From contig MNEO01000067.1 of the NCBI GenBank assembly GCA_001917735.1, positions 1-11,215 on the forward strand: a stretch of DNA of 11,215 bases, given 5' to 3'. The position numbers and the translations under genes are program-made. Shown in pieces: positions 1 through 6,376 of the stretch. The notes under the pieces are model-generated. The model was not told the origin of the DNA and did not search any database. It worked only from the letters and a program-made list of their open reading frames with translations. The first letter of the stretch is position 1. Each line of letters begins with the position of its first letter. This stretch comes from Chloroflexi bacterium 13_1_40CM_68_21. GTDB taxonomy: Bacteria > Chloroflexota > Limnocylindria > P2-11E.

Positions 1-1
1 G

Positions 2-175
2 TTCCAAACGGGCAACCTGTTCGGGCTCTCGACGCCGAGCCTGGAGCGCGTCGGCGCGGGCTTCGGCTTCGTCGGCGCGACGCTCGGGCTAGCCTACTGG
101 CCGCTCGTCGGGGCGGCGGTGTGCTTCGCGGTGGCGTTCTTCTCCTCGGGCTCGCGTTCGCTTGACCGTGTCTAG
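2..175 (+). CDS. C-terminal end of a membrane protein, possibly a transporter (5' partial)
   Basis: An open frame enters from the left edge and stops with TAG at 173-175, giving the last 57 residues of a protein. The translation starts FQTGNLFGLSTPSLERVG and holds one clear hydrophobic helix at about residues 23-48, rich in G, A, V and F with an embedded YWP, followed by a short polar tail ending SRSLDRV. A final helix and short cytoplasmic tail fit the end of a major-facilitator-type permease, but too little is visible to assign a family or substrate. The gene converges on the VWA gene, and the two stop codons share the palindrome CTAG at 172-175. The frame is convincing from its composition and stop position; the function is a guess. 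Confidence 0.55.
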   Translation, partial: FQTGNLFGLSTPSLERVGAGFGFVGATLGLAYWPLVGAAVCFAVAFFSSGSRSLDRV

Positions 176-2226
176 GCGACGCGCCGCCTCTTGTGCGTCA
201 CGTAGTCGACGAGCACGTACTCACCGAGGTGCTCGGGCTCGACATAGAACGCCCGACCCGTGTTGATCTTCGACATCTGGTTCACGAAGTCGACTAGATA
301 GTGGCCGCGCGCGAGCATGAACGTATTGATCGTGATCCCCTCGCGGGTGCAGCGCACGACCTCGCGCAGCGTCTCCTCGAACGTCCGCCGCGTCGGTGGA
401 TAGGAGAAGCGCGGGATCGGGTTGCCCTGCTCGAAGTGCGCGGTCGGCTCGCCGTCGGTGATCAGGATGACCTGCTTGTTCTTCCCGCGTGAGCGCGAGA
501 GCAGCGTTCGCGCGGTCTCGAACGCGTGCTGCATGTTCGTGCCGTACACGTACTCGTTCCAGGTGAGGCGCGGCAGGTCCGCCGGCTTGAGCTCCGCCGC
601 GTACGCCGAGAACCCCACGATGTAGAGGTCGTCCTTCGGGAAGGTCGAGCGGATCAGCGAGTCGAGCGCGAGCGTGACTTTCTTCGCGGCGAGGAAGCAT
701 CCGCGGAACAGCATCGAGCGGCTCACGTCGACGAGGATCGCGGTTGCCGATTGGGTGACCAGCTCCGTGCGGTAGACGTCGAAGTCGTCCGCCGCCAGCT
801 TGACAGGCACGCGCGGGGGCCGGGGGGCAGAGCCCCCCGCCTGGCGCATCACCGCGTTGCGGACGGTACCCGGAAGGTCGAGCAGGAATGGATCGCCGAA
901 CTCGTAGGTCTTGAGCTCGTCGGTCGGGTCGCCACCGCGACCCCGGGACTTCGCGCGGTGGCCGCCAAAGGCGTCCTTCTTGAGGGTGGCGAAGATCTCC
1001 TCGAGCGAGCGCTGGCCGATCTTGCGGATGCCGCGCGGCGTGAGCTCGTAGCGGTCGCCGTCTTTTCGGATGAGGCCCGCTTCTTCGAGCAGCTGGGTCA
1101 TGCGGCGCAGCTCGTCCAGTGCCTGCTTCGCGGAGGGTCCGGCGAGCTGCTCGACCTGGTCGCGGTCGAGGGCCGAGAGATCGTCGGAGTTGCGCGCGCT
1201 CCTAACGACGTCCTCCATGTCCGACAGCTGGTTCATCTCATCCATGAGGCCGAGGGCCTCGGCGAGCGTGAGCGGCTCATCGCCGGACATCGCGTGGTCG
1301 TAGCCCTCCATCGGCATCAGCTGCCCGAGCGTCTCGGCAAGCTCGTTCATCGCTTCCTGCAGACCGGGATCGTTGAATGCGGCCCCGAGGAGCTCCTCGA
1401 GCTGCGAGCGCATGTCGGCCGACATCGACTGCCACAGCGATCGCATCGCCGCCATGCCCTGCGCGAGCTGGCGTAGCAGATCGTCCCAGTCCTTCGCCGC
1501 GCCCGCTAGCTCGGGGTATTGCCGCTGGAACGCCTCGAAGTCGGGCTCACCGCCCTCCATGCGCTCCTTTAGGGCGCGGTTGAGGTCGCGGATCATCTGC
1601 CGCGTCCGCTCGAGCTGCTCGGGGGTGAGGTTCGTGAGCGAGTCGCGCATGTTCTTGAAGTACGAACCCAGGACCTGCTGCTGCAGCTCCTTCAGGAGCT
1701 CCTGGTACTTCTGGGCGGCCTTGGGCTCGACGAACTCGTAATCCTTGAGCGCGCGCACCGCACGACCGAAGTCCTCGGGTAGCCGGTCGAGCTGCGCCAT
1801 GCGCTCTGCGGCGAGCTTCTCCATCGCGGCCTTGAGCTGCTCGTTCGGCGCAGGCGCGTTCCGTCGCCGGTCGAGGCCCTCGCGCTCCAGGCGTTTGACT
1901 TCCTCGAGCTTCTCTTTGAGCTGGTCGAATGTCTTCGAGAGATCGTGCCTTTGTGCGCGCCGCTGTTTGGCCATCCGGAGGCGTTCGAGGAAGTCCTTCA
2001 GGCCCTCCATCCGACCGGGGATGCCCCACCGCGCGAGCCGCGCCATGGCGTCCTCGAGATCACCGCCCGACAACAGCTCGTCGGCCATCGCCCCGAGGAG
2101 CTCGTCCGCCTCCAGCGCGTCCAGGCGCTGCGTGCCGTCCCAGCGCGAGTACCGAACATCCGCGAACGGTCGCGCCAGACCCGGAGGCTCATTGCCGGTC
2201 GGCTCGTGAGCGCCGGGCTCGTTCAC
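172..2226 (-). CDS. VWA-domain protein, partner of the adjacent MoxR-type ATPase
   Basis: A 684-residue protein with a GTG start. Residues about 1-440 are charged and mostly helical (many E, K, R, L and Q, coiled-coil-like near 90-215). A winged-helix-like stretch (EEAGLIRKDGDRYELTPRGI) lies near 390. The C-terminal VWA domain has an intact MIDAS metal site: D500-V-S502-R-S504, T563 in YGTNMQ and D591 in LITDGEP. VWA proteins of this kind bind a divalent metal and are remodelled by, or deliver substrates to, a MoxR/ChlI-type AAA+ ATPase. The GTG start overlaps the ATPase stop (GTGA, 2223-2226), so the two are translationally coupled. From memory, the pair resembles Mycobacterium tuberculosis Rv0958/Rv0959 in size and layout. 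There is no signal peptide or membrane helix, so it should be cytoplasmic. The segment at about residues 463-471 is encoded by a palindromic repeat. The substrate is unknown. Confidence 0.9.
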   Translation of the reverse strand: MNEPGAHEPTGNEPPGLARPFADVRYSRWDGTQRLDALEADELLGAMADELLSGGDLEDAMARLARWGIPGRMEGLKDFLERLRMAKQRRAQRHDLSKTFDQLKEKLEEVKRLEREGLDRRRNAPAPNEQLKAAMEKLAAERMAQLDRLPEDFGRAVRALKDYEFVEPKAAQKYQELLKELQQQVLGSYFKNMRDSLTNLTPEQLERTRQMIRDLNRALKERMEGGEPDFEAFQRQYPELAGAAKDWDDLLRQLAQGMAAMRSLWQSMSADMRSQLEELLGAAFNDPGLQEAMNELAETLGQLMPMEGYDHAMSGDEPLTLAEALGLMDEMNQLSDMEDVVRSARNSDDLSALDRDQVEQLAGPSAKQALDELRRMTQLLEEAGLIRKDGDRYELTPRGIRKIGQRSLEEIFATLKKDAFGGHRAKSRGRGGDPTDELKTYEFGDPFLLDLPGTVRNAVMRQAGGSAPRPPRVPVKLAADDFDVYRTELVTQSATAILVDVSRSMLFRGCFLAAKKVTLALDSLIRSTFPKDDLYIVGFSAYAAELKPADLPRLTWNEYVYGTNMQHAFETARTLLSRSRGKNKQVILITDGEPTAHFEQGNPIPRFSYPPTRRTFEETLREVVRCTREGITINTFMLARGHYLVDFVNQMSKINTGRAFYVEPEHLGEYVLVDYVTHKRRRVA
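815..840 (-). repeat. GC-rich palindromic repeat, copy 1 (inside the VWA gene)
   Basis: On the plus strand the unit is GGGGG, CC, then GGGGGGC-AGA-GCCCCCC and GC. The core at 822-838 is a perfect 7-bp stem with a 3-base loop. It matches 7357-7382 at 23 of 26 positions in the same orientation; the differences are one base in the spacer and two in the loop. In the VWA gene it is translated as an AGGSAPRPP-like linker just before the VWA domain, a plausible tolerant site. It resembles REP-like dispersed palindromes of GC-rich bacteria. Genome copy number cannot be judged from here. Confidence 0.7.
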
Positions 2227-3617
2227 GCCCTGAAGGTGGAGCGCGTCTCGCCGCGCTCCTTGTTGAGCTTGCGGTTGAGATGCAGACCCTCGAGGACGAA
2301 CTCCACCGCGGCGGCGATCGCCGCGGGGTTGCCGGTCGCGCCCAGCTTGGCGACCGCGCCCTTCATCCCGGGGATCTGCAGCGCCTGCTTCACGTACTCC
2401 TGGCTCGGGAGGGTGGGGGAGACGTGCATCGTCGCGCCCCGTTGGAACGCCGCGAGAAGCGAGTCGAACTCGACGAGCGAGAACGTCCGGTTGAAGACGT
2501 TCAGCACCGCACGCTGCACGAGGCGATCGATAACGCGCTCCTCCGAGATCTCGCCGACCGACTCGAGCTCGATCTTCCCGGCGGTCGACGCGACGACCGC
2601 GGGGAGATCGCTGATACGCGGGACGACGCTCGTCTCGCCCGTGCGTAGCGCGCGCTTGAGCGCCGCGGAGACGAGGTTCTCGTAGTTCGCGACAGTGACC
2701 CGTACCGAGACGCCAGAGCGCTGCGAGATGTCGGACGAGCGGCGCGCGAGCTGCGAGATCTCGGCGAGGACCTCCTTCGTATATCCCGGCACCACGGTCG
2801 TGATGCCCTCGTCGATAAACGTCTGCCGCTCCTGCTCGGTGATCGCGACCTCGGTCGCGATCTCGCGGGGGTAGTGCGTGCGGATCTGCGAGCCGAAGCG
2901 GTCCTTGAGCGGCGTGATGATCCGGCCGCGGTTGGTGTAGTCCTCAGGGTTCGCGGACGCGACAACAAAGAGATCGAGCGGAAGCCGCACCTTGTATCCG
3001 CGGATTTGAACGTCACGCTCCTCCATGACGTTCAGCAGTCCAACCTGCACCCGCTCCGCAAGGTCCGGGAGCTCGTTCAGCGTGAAGATGCCACGGTGCG
3101 TCCGCGGCACGAGACCGTAGTGGATGGTCAGCTCGTCGGAGAGGTAGCGGCCCTCGGCCACCTTGATGGGGTCGACCTCGCCGATGAGATCGGCGATGGA
3201 GATGTCCGGGGTCGCGAGCTTTTCGCTGTAGCGCTGGTCCGGCGTGAGCCACACGAGCTCGACGGAATCGCCGTCGTTGGCGATCCGGTACTTGCACGCC
3301 GCGCAGATCGGCGCGAACGGATCGTCGTTGATCTCGCACCCCGCGATGGCGGGGACCGCGTCGTCGAGGAGCTCGATGAGCTTTCGCGCGATGCGCGTCT
3401 TCGCCTGCCCGCGCTCCCCGAGGAGGATGATGTCCTGCCCTGAGAGTATGGCGTTCTCGATCTGCGGGATCACCGTCACCTCATAGCCGACAATCCCTTC
3501 GAAGATCGGGCGCTTCGCGGCCAGAGCGGAGATGAGGTTTCCGCGCAGCTCCTGCTTCACGCTCTTCGGCCGGTAGCTCGTCTCGCGGAGCGCTTCGATT
3601 GTCGTGGCTTGCGTCAT
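2223..3617 (-). CDS. MoxR / magnesium-chelatase subunit I-like AAA+ ATPase
   Basis: A 464-residue AAA+ ATPase of the helix-2-insert clade (MoxR, BchI/ChlI). Visible elements are: Walker A GERGQAKT (67-74, K73), where the usual glycine before K is alanine; a Walker B-like IFTLNELPDL (177-186) with N-E instead of D-E; the insert ERDVQIRGYKVRLPLD (200-215); sensor 1 SANPED (221-226); and an arginine-finger-like PLKDRF (236-241). Three cysteines, C94 and the pair C105-x-x-C108, could bind a metal. Such ATPases remodel protein complexes with a VWA partner, here the next gene. True Mg-chelatase is unlikely because no chlorophyll or cobalamin genes are visible. The ATG start overlaps the upstream ATPase stop (ATGA, 3614-3617) and follows a GAGGAG site by 10 bases. 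The client protein is unknown. Confidence 0.9.
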   Translation of the reverse strand: MTQATTIEALRETSYRPKSVKQELRGNLISALAAKRPIFEGIVGYEVTVIPQIENAILSGQDIILLGERGQAKTRIARKLIELLDDAVPAIAGCEINDDPFAPICAACKYRIANDGDSVELVWLTPDQRYSEKLATPDISIADLIGEVDPIKVAEGRYLSDELTIHYGLVPRTHRGIFTLNELPDLAERVQVGLLNVMEERDVQIRGYKVRLPLDLFVVASANPEDYTNRGRIITPLKDRFGSQIRTHYPREIATEVAITEQERQTFIDEGITTVVPGYTKEVLAEISQLARRSSDISQRSGVSVRVTVANYENLVSAALKRALRTGETSVVPRISDLPAVVASTAGKIELESVGEISEERVIDRLVQRAVLNVFNRTFSLVEFDSLLAAFQRGATMHVSPTLPSQEYVKQALQIPGMKGAVAKLGATGNPAAIAAAVEFVLEGLHLNRKLNKERGETRSTFRA

Positions 3618-4489
3618 CCGGTCGGATCTCCTCGCATGTCAACTCGGGCTCGCTCTCCACGGTACTCGGCGAGGGCCGCGCGCACGTCGGGGATCGCGCG
3701 GCGCCGGTGCCGCACAAGGTCCTCGAGAAACACCGTGCGCCGGTCGAGCTCACTCGCGGCGCCCTGACCGCATCGCGCTTCCAGAAGCTCGAGCTCCGCG
3801 TCGTCGACATGTGTGTGGTCGTCGCGCCGCTCGTCGTGCTCCACCAGGGAGATCATTCGCAGGGCCGCGCCGTCGCCTGGGAGCAAGCGGTGGAGCGACA
3901 CCATACGCCGGGCATACTGCCCGCGCGCTGTCCCATACACCCGCATCACCATCAGCATGTCCACACACGCGAGATCGCTCTTTGAGACGCCGAGCTCCCC
4001 GGTGAGCTGGTCGACCGCTTCGGTCGCGCTGTCCGCGTGCAAGGTCGAGCCGAGCGCGTAGCCCTTCCGTAAGGTCTCGAAGACCCGCACCGCCTTCGGT
4101 CCCCAGAGGTAGACCGGCAGATGTGAGGAGAGCTCGTTGCCCAATAGGATCGTCTCCTGGGGCTTGGTCTGATCGAGGTAGTCGAAGGTCTCGACCCAGC
4201 CGCGCAAGAAGACGCGTCGGACGCGGTTCGGCAGGAAGTCGAGCAGCGCGGTCAGCGTCGTCGTCTTGCCGGAGTGAGGCTGCTCCGCGGCGATGAGGAG
4301 GGATCCGTGCGTCTCGAGCACGATGCCGCAGAGCGCGGCGGTCCGCGCGTCCATGTTGCGCGCTTCAAGTAACTCGGTGATCGACATCGGGATGGGTGGT
4401 TCCCAGTTCCAGCCCCACCAACCGACGGGAACGTCGTAGTCGCGCGGCGATAACGGCTGCTCGACGAGGCTCTGACGTCGGTACTGCAA
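3614..4489 (-). CDS. Short secretion/pilus-type ATPase (PilT/GspE/CpaF-like core)
   Basis: With the TTG start this is a 291-residue P-loop ATPase. The N-terminal 35 residues contain a tryptophan-rich VGWWGWNWEPP. Next come Walker A AEQPHSGKTTT (K75), an Asp-box-like GWVETFDYLD (about 98-106), a Walker B-like ILLGNE (114-119) and a His-box STLHADS (H151). This order is that of type II/IV secretion and pilus ATPases. The protein lacks their large N-terminal domain (usual length roughly 350-550), the G-E of Walker B is G-N-E, and no pilus or secretion gene is nearby. The frame is open up to 4771, but I chose TTG 4489 because GAGGAG precedes it by 9 bases; GTG 4519 (301 residues) is the alternative. 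The stop overlaps the MoxR-like gene (ATGA), so the ATPase probably works with that pair. A motor role is inferred; the partner is unknown. Confidence 0.8.
   Translation of the reverse strand: MQYRRQSLVEQPLSPRDYDVPVGWWGWNWEPPIPMSITELLEARNMDARTAALCGIVLETHGSLLIAAEQPHSGKTTTLTALLDFLPNRVRRVFLRGWVETFDYLDQTKPQETILLGNELSSHLPVYLWGPKAVRVFETLRKGYALGSTLHADSATEAVDQLTGELGVSKSDLACVDMLMVMRVYGTARGQYARRMVSLHRLLPGDGAALRMISLVEHDERRDDHTHVDDAELELLEARCGQGAASELDRRTVFLEDLVRHRRRAIPDVRAALAEYRGERARVDMRGDPTG
3628..3633 (-). promoter_or_regulatory. Ribosome binding site of the MoxR-like ATPase gene
   Basis: On the minus strand the sequence reads GAGGAG, 10 bases before the ATG at 3617-3615. It lies inside the last codons of the upstream ATPase gene and supports both the chosen ATG and translational coupling through the ATGA overlap. 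Confidence 0.6.
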
Positions 4490-4498
4490 CGCTTTCAG

Positions 4499-4504
4499 CT
4501 CCTC
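4499..4504 (-). promoter_or_regulatory. Ribosome binding site deciding the TTG start of the secretion-type ATPase
   Basis: The minus strand reads GAGGAG here, 9 bases upstream of the TTG at 4489-4487. The competing in-frame GTG at 4519 has no comparable site. The element favours the shorter 291-residue product. Confidence 0.5.
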
Positions 4505-4519
4505 GGCCGAGCCTAGCAC

Positions 4520-4537
4520 GCTATTGTCGTCACTTCG
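4520..4537. promoter_or_regulatory. Compact divergent promoter region
   Basis: The VWA/ATPase operon and the small-protein/amidase operon diverge here, with only 18-48 bases between possible starts. On the plus strand TATTGT (4522-4527) matches 4 of 6 bases of a -10 box and lies 10 bases before the GTG at 4538, which has no Shine-Dalgarno, so that transcript may be nearly leaderless. On the minus strand GACAAT (4528-4523) overlaps it and would place transcription start near 4516, just upstream of the GAGGAG/TTG start. No convincing -35 boxes are seen. The assignment is inference. Confidence 0.3.
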
Positions 4538-4681
4538 GTGGCGGAGGAAGAGCGGAACATCGACGATCCCGCACGTCTCGCCGACGAAGCGCGCGAGAAC
4601 GTGCAGAAGGCCGCGACGGAACTTCGCGCGCAGCGCGTTCCGATCGAGACCGAGCCCCCGACGGTCTTCGAAGCCGATTGA
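4538..4681 (+). CDS. Small acidic protein coupled to the amidase gene
   Basis: A 47-residue frame from GTG 4538 to TGA 4679-4681, beginning MAEEERNIDDPARLADEARE and ending TEPPTVFEAD. It is one charged helix followed by a short extended tail. The codons have the high-GC third positions of real genes here, and the TGA overlaps the amidase TTG start (TTGA, 4678-4681), a typical coupled arrangement. Small helical proteins with a proline- and aromatic-containing tail occur before some amidase-signature hydrolases (AtzG beside AtzE, GatC beside GatA), so it may be a subunit or stabiliser of the amidase. That assignment rests on context and overall look, not on a recognised domain. There is no Shine-Dalgarno before the GTG, and an in-frame stop at 4514-4516 leaves no earlier start except ATT. 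Confidence 0.6.
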   Translation: MAEEERNIDDPARLADEARENVQKAATELRAQRVPIETEPPTVFEAD

Positions 4682-6117
4682 GCGCGAGCGAAGTTCGCTT
4701 CTGCACCGCGGCTGAGCTCGCCTCGGCCCTCCGCAAGCGACGAATCTCGGCCGTCGAGCTCGCGCGGGCATCGCTGGATCTCATCGCCAAGCTCGGACCG
4801 AAGTACAACGCGGTCGCGGCGCTCACACCCGAGCGGGCGCTCGATGAAGCGAAGCGCGCGGATGGCGTCCTCGCGCGCAAGGACGGCGGAGCATTGACCG
4901 GGATTCCGTACGGCGCCAAGGATCTGCTCGCCGCGCGCGGGGCGCCGACCACCTGGGGCGCGCCGCCCTATCGCGATCAGATCATCGGCGAGGACGCGAC
5001 CGTGATCGCGAAGCTGAAGCGGACTGGGGCCGTCCTCGCGGCCAAGCTCGCGATGGTCGAGCTCGCAGGCGGCGGCGGCTACCGTTACCCGAGCGCCTCG
5101 CTTCAGGGTCCGGGACGCAACCCCTGGAACAGAGATCGCTGGTCCGGCGGATCGTCCAGCGGGTCCGCATCCGCGGTAGGCGCGGGCCTGGTGCCCTTCG
5201 CGATCGGGTCGGAGACGTCAGGCTCGATCGGCACACCGTCGGCCTACTGCGGGATCACCGGCCTGCGCCCGACCTACGGTCTCGTCTCGCGCAAGGGCGC
5301 GATGGCGCTCTCCTGGACGCTCGACAAGCTCGGCCCGATGGCGCGGACCGCGGACGACTGCGCGACGGTCCTCACGGCGATCGCCGGTGGCGACGCCGCC
5401 GATCCCACCACGAGCGGAAAGCGCTTTCAGCCACTCACGCCACGCGCCGCGTCGTCCGCCGTGAAGCGTGCCCGCGTCGGCTTCGCCGAGGAGGACATCG
5501 CGGACCACCCGTCGCCGGAGGCGAAGCAGGCGCTCGAGAAAGGCATCGCGGAGTTCAAGAAAGTGGTGCCGCGTTTCGCGCGCGCGACGCTACCGGTCAT
5601 GCCGTTCGGCCCGATGGTGCAGACGGTCTACGGCGCCGAGGGAGCGGAGATCTTCGCGGAGCTCATCGAGGGTCCGCGGTTCGAGCAGCTCGTCGATGCC
5701 CGTCAAAAAGCGGGTCTCCGTGCCGCGCTCGAGATCAAAGCGCGCGACTACCTGCACGCCATGCGTCTTCGAAGCCGGCTTCAGGACGCGTTCGGCGCGA
5801 TCTTCGGGGACGTCGACGTCATCCTCTCCGTCGGGCGCGCGATCACCGCGACCCCGATCACGCAGCCTCTCGATAGTCCGCCCACAACCGCGAGCGCCGG
5901 GCCACCGCCGAACAAGCGTCCCGGCAACATCGGGCTCATCCCAGCTGGAAACCTCGCCGGTCTTCCCGCGATCTTCTTCCCCTGCGGCTTTGGGACGGAC
6001 GGGCTTCCGGTCGGGCTGCAGCTCGTCGGCCCGCCGTTCAGCGAGCCGCTCCTGGTCGCGCTCGCGTCCGCCTACCAGCGCGAGACCGATCACCACTTGA
6101 AGCGCCCCCGCGAGTAG
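4678..6117 (+). CDS. Amidase-signature family hydrolase (GatA/AtzE-like)
   Basis: A 479-residue serine hydrolase that should cleave a C-N amide bond. The Ser-cisSer-Lys triad is visible: K81 in PYGAKDLL, S159 in the SGGSSSGSA loop and S183 in GSETSGSIGTP. The conserved CGITGLRPTYG and LDKLGPMARTADDCA follow, as in the family. The length is normal. The start is TTG 4678, which overlaps the stop of the small upstream gene; the N-terminus then reads SASEVRFCTAAELASALR, the usual first helix of amidases. The frame is also open back to 4396, but that stretch runs antisense to the ATPase gene and is arginine-rich non-family sequence. A glycine replaces the arginine usual in GatA (GGSIR), arguing against a tRNA amidotransferase; no GatB is present. 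The substrate is unknown. There is no signal peptide, so it is likely cytoplasmic. Confidence 0.9.
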   Translation: MSASEVRFCTAAELASALRKRRISAVELARASLDLIAKLGPKYNAVAALTPERALDEAKRADGVLARKDGGALTGIPYGAKDLLAARGAPTTWGAPPYRDQIIGEDATVIAKLKRTGAVLAAKLAMVELAGGGGYRYPSASLQGPGRNPWNRDRWSGGSSSGSASAVGAGLVPFAIGSETSGSIGTPSAYCGITGLRPTYGLVSRKGAMALSWTLDKLGPMARTADDCATVLTAIAGGDAADPTTSGKRFQPLTPRAASSAVKRARVGFAEEDIADHPSPEAKQALEKGIAEFKKVVPRFARATLPVMPFGPMVQTVYGAEGAEIFAELIEGPRFEQLVDARQKAGLRAALEIKARDYLHAMRLRSRLQDAFGAIFGDVDVILSVGRAITATPITQPLDSPPTTASAGPPPNKRPGNIGLIPAGNLAGLPAIFFPCGFGTDGLPVGLQLVGPPFSEPLLVALASAYQRETDHHLKRPRE

Positions 6118-6127
6118 CGAGGGGGCG
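6103..6127. terminator. GC-rich hairpin between convergent genes, possible bidirectional terminator
   Basis: CGCCCCC (6103-6109) pairs with GGGGGCG (6121-6127) around an 11-base loop that contains the amidase stop codon at 6115-6117. It sits where the amidase gene meets the convergent two-helix membrane gene, whose stop is at 6130. No T-run follows on either strand, so intrinsic termination is uncertain. Confidence 0.3.
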
Positions 6128-6129
6128 AC

Positions 6130-6363
6130 CTAAGCGCGGCCGCGGGCACGTAGGGCGAAGACCCAGGCGAAGACGATGACGAGCGAAACGAGCGGGACGA
6201 CCAGCGCGAGGAGTGCCGTGAAGATGGACAGCACCGCATCGGAGTAGGGACCCGCTGGCGGGATCGTCACGAGGTAGCCCGACCCAAGCCAGACCACGAC
6301 CGCGATCCAGATGACCGTCTGGCGGCGCAGATCGGTGAGATCGTCCCGGCGCCCAGGCTTCAA
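6130..6363 (-). CDS. Small two-helix membrane protein
   Basis: A 77-residue protein read from TTG 6363. It has a short charged N-terminus (KPGRRDDLTDLRRQ), a first membrane helix at about 16-34, a short loop with IPPAGPYSD, a second helix at about 44-70 and a basic tail LRARGRA. By the positive-inside rule both ends should face the cytoplasm. The frame is open upstream to 6699, but that part is arginine-rich shadow of the oxidoreductase gene. TTG 6363 is preceded by GAGGG at 8 bases and starts 11 bases after the oxidoreductase stop. It is the last gene of the minus-strand run. I do not recognise a family. A phage holin looks similar in outline, but nothing phage-like is nearby. Confidence 0.6.
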   Translation of the reverse strand: MKPGRRDDLTDLRRQTVIWIAVVVWLGSGYLVTIPPAGPYSDAVLSIFTALLALVVPLVSLVIVFAWVFALRARGRA

Positions 6364-6371
6364 CGCGGTCG

Positions 6372-6376
6372 CCCTC
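6372..6376 (-). promoter_or_regulatory. Ribosome binding site of the two-helix membrane protein
   Basis: The minus strand reads GAGGG 8 bases before TTG 6363 and overlaps the stop codon of the oxidoreductase gene. It decides the start inside a much longer open frame and suggests reinitiation. Confidence 0.4.

Noticed and set aside
815..840. CRISPR repeat or intrinsic terminator
   Set aside because: Only two copies occur 6.5 kb apart with no spacers, both inside coding sequence and without a T-run.
526..1476. 316-residue plus-strand open frame opposite the VWA gene
   Set aside because: It is antisense to a strongly supported gene, has arginine/alanine/glutamate-skewed composition typical of GC-rich shadow frames, and no recognisable motif.
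2223..4489. True magnesium or cobalt chelatase
   Set aside because: The VWA protein lacks the AAA domain of BchD/ChlD, no large chelatase subunit (BchH/CobN) is present, and no tetrapyrrole genes are seen.
4396..4677. N-terminal extension of the amidase to 573 residues
   Set aside because: It is antisense to the ATPase coding region with low-complexity arginine/serine content; the amidase fold begins right after TTG 4678.
4520..4771. N-terminal extension of the secretion-type ATPase to 385 residues
   Set aside because: It would run antisense through the small gene and the amidase start; it is arginine-rich and lacks family similarity.
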